A stretch of DNA of 24,862 nt from CAYGXH01 sp964354485 (GTDB lineage: Bacteria > Bacteroidota > Ignavibacteria > UBA10030 > SZUA-254). Positions 24,133-24,862 of the stretch are shown piece after piece; position 1 is the first letter of the stretch; each line of letters opens with the position of its first letter. The stretch covers positions 1 through 24,862 of the forward strand of contig CAYGZY010000193.1 in assembly GCA_964354485.1 (NCBI GenBank), in the 5' to 3' direction. A program made the translations under genes and the position numbers. The notes beneath the pieces are model-generated. The model was not told the origin of the DNA, searched no databases, and saw only the letters and a program-made list of their open reading frames with translations.

Positions 24133-24600
24133 TTACTTATGCTTCACCTCTCCATGTAATTTTTTATACATGCTAAGCTGACTGTCGTTGAGGACGGCTT
24201 TTGCTTTTATGTGTGAATTCAGGATAACTCCGCGCAGCTTACCCCGGAGACGACCGATCTGCAGCGCGTCGTCCGCGCAGGATTTTTCATTGATGATTCG
24301 CCCCTGGAATGCCTGGTTCAGCTCGTTCTCAATCTGAACTATCTCCTTCCCTAACTGCTTAGCACGTGCGACGGTGCTGTTGTGGATATCCGAGAGCCTG
24401 CTTTTCTGAATCGAGGAAAGATTCAGCGTTGTGGCAAGCTCGAGAAGACTTTTTGGCGATGGATAGCTATTTATTTCTGCGGTTTTTCCGTAATCCCCTT
24501 CCAATCCGTTCAAAAGCGCATTACGGTCCGACGGAACTTGAGAAAAAAGGAAAGAACAGCAGTATAATATTAAAATGAATCCTAGAGCGATTTTATTCAT
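24133..24600 (-). CDS. Spy/CpxP-like periplasmic protein
   Basis: A 155-residue protein starting at ATG 24600, with AGGA 9 nt upstream and an immediate signal peptide (MNKIALGFILILYCCSFLFS, cleavage near SQV); a longer reading from 24741 lacks a signal at its start. The mature part is almost all helical. It contains LLELATTLNLSSIQKSRLSDI, followed by a long charged helix, a second helix LRGKLRGVILNSHIKA, and a final segment LNDSQLSMYKKLHGE. These two LTxxQ-like positions (LSSIQ and LNDSQ) are typical of the Spy/CpxP/ZraP periplasmic chaperone and metal-stress family. Its function would be envelope chaperoning or metal sensing; low sequence conservation makes this tentative. It is divergent from purE. 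Confidence 0.7.
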   Translation of the reverse strand: MNKIALGFILILYCCSFLFSQVPSDRNALLNGLEGDYGKTAEINSYPSPKSLLELATTLNLSSIQKSRLSDIHNSTVARAKQLGKEIVQIENELNQAFQGRIINEKSCADDALQIGRLRGKLRGVILNSHIKAKAVLNDSQLSMYKKLHGEVKHK

Positions 24601-24768
24601 GACTCTAAATCCTATGTATTCCTGTATAGTGAACAAGAGTGAAGATAGGAATAATTTTTCTGAGATGCCAAGCAATCCACACCGCAGAATGGAAGCTCCG
24701 GGATCTTGAATCCTATCCTTTTCCTCTCTATATTTAAGCAATCATAACAAATTTATGGAGTATAGCGC

Positions 24769-24862
24769 ATGAAAAAACCACTTGTCGGTATCGTTATGGG
24801 AAGTGCATCAGACCTCCCGGTGATGGCAGAAGCCGCTGAAGCGCTCGAATCATTCGGCATTC
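24769..24862 (+). CDS. purE: PurE, 5-(carboxyamino)imidazole ribonucleotide mutase (5' part)
   Basis: Only the first 31 codons are inside the window; the gene runs off the right edge. The start MKKPLVGIVMGSASDLPVM contains the GSxSD phosphate-binding motif of PurE at residues 11-15. GGAG (24757-24760) lies 8 nt before the ATG. PurE converts N5-CAIR to CAIR in purine synthesis. Confidence 0.93.
   Translation, partial: MKKPLVGIVMGSASDLPVMAEAAEALESFGI

Overview
The window (about 24.9 kb, moderate GC) comes from a Gram-negative bacterium: it encodes a TolC-type outer-membrane channel, a MacA-type adaptor, a small outer-membrane barrel candidate, a probable lipoprotein and a periplasmic Spy-like protein. 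A Bacteroidota-type promoter (TTG-N20-TAnnTTTG) in front of corA, the archaeal-type class I aldolase and the general gene style suggest the Bacteroidota/Chlorobi/Ignavibacteria (FCB) side of the tree. This is an inference; no rRNA or other decisive marker is present.

Layout. (1) 161-2638, plus strand: an M49 (dipeptidyl peptidase III-like) putative lipoprotein and a TauE/SafE permease. (2) 2678-3673, minus: CorA magnesium/cobalt transporter. (3) 3841-11020, minus: a six-gene tripartite efflux operon, in transcription order TolC-like channel, MacA-like adaptor, LolD/MacB-like ATPase and three successive MacB-type permeases, closed by a strong intrinsic terminator at 3785-3812. Its promoter region contains a C9 tract between a possible -35 and -10, and overlapping inverted repeats in the leader. 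(4) 11119-15743, minus: a tightly packed four-gene operon of a HAD phosphatase, a GT-C membrane glycosyltransferase, a Gfo/Idh/MocA oxidoreductase and a CCA-adding-enzyme/poly(A) polymerase family protein. (5) 15954-18932, plus: class I fructose-bisphosphate aldolase with its own terminator, an RlmI-like rRNA methyltransferase and a small outer-membrane protein candidate. (6) 18933-21253, minus: an AT-rich accessory island. (7) 21254-24600, minus: uvrA and a Spy/CpxP-like periplasmic protein. (8) 24769-end, plus: the 5' end of purE.

The island is the most interesting part. It holds the wreck of a PLD (HKD) nuclease-like domain of the kind found at the N-terminus of SNF2-type helicases in defence islands, broken by two in-frame stops and a frameshift and cut off before the helicase. 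Beside it lies an intact overlapping gene pair: a Panacea (SocA-like/DUF4065) protein, expected to be an antitoxin, and a downstream 229-residue protein with MazF/PemK-like motifs interrupted by a long insertion. I read the pair as a Panacea toxin-antitoxin module with an unusually large, possibly undescribed toxin. The other regions look like ordinary chromosomal housekeeping and envelope genes.
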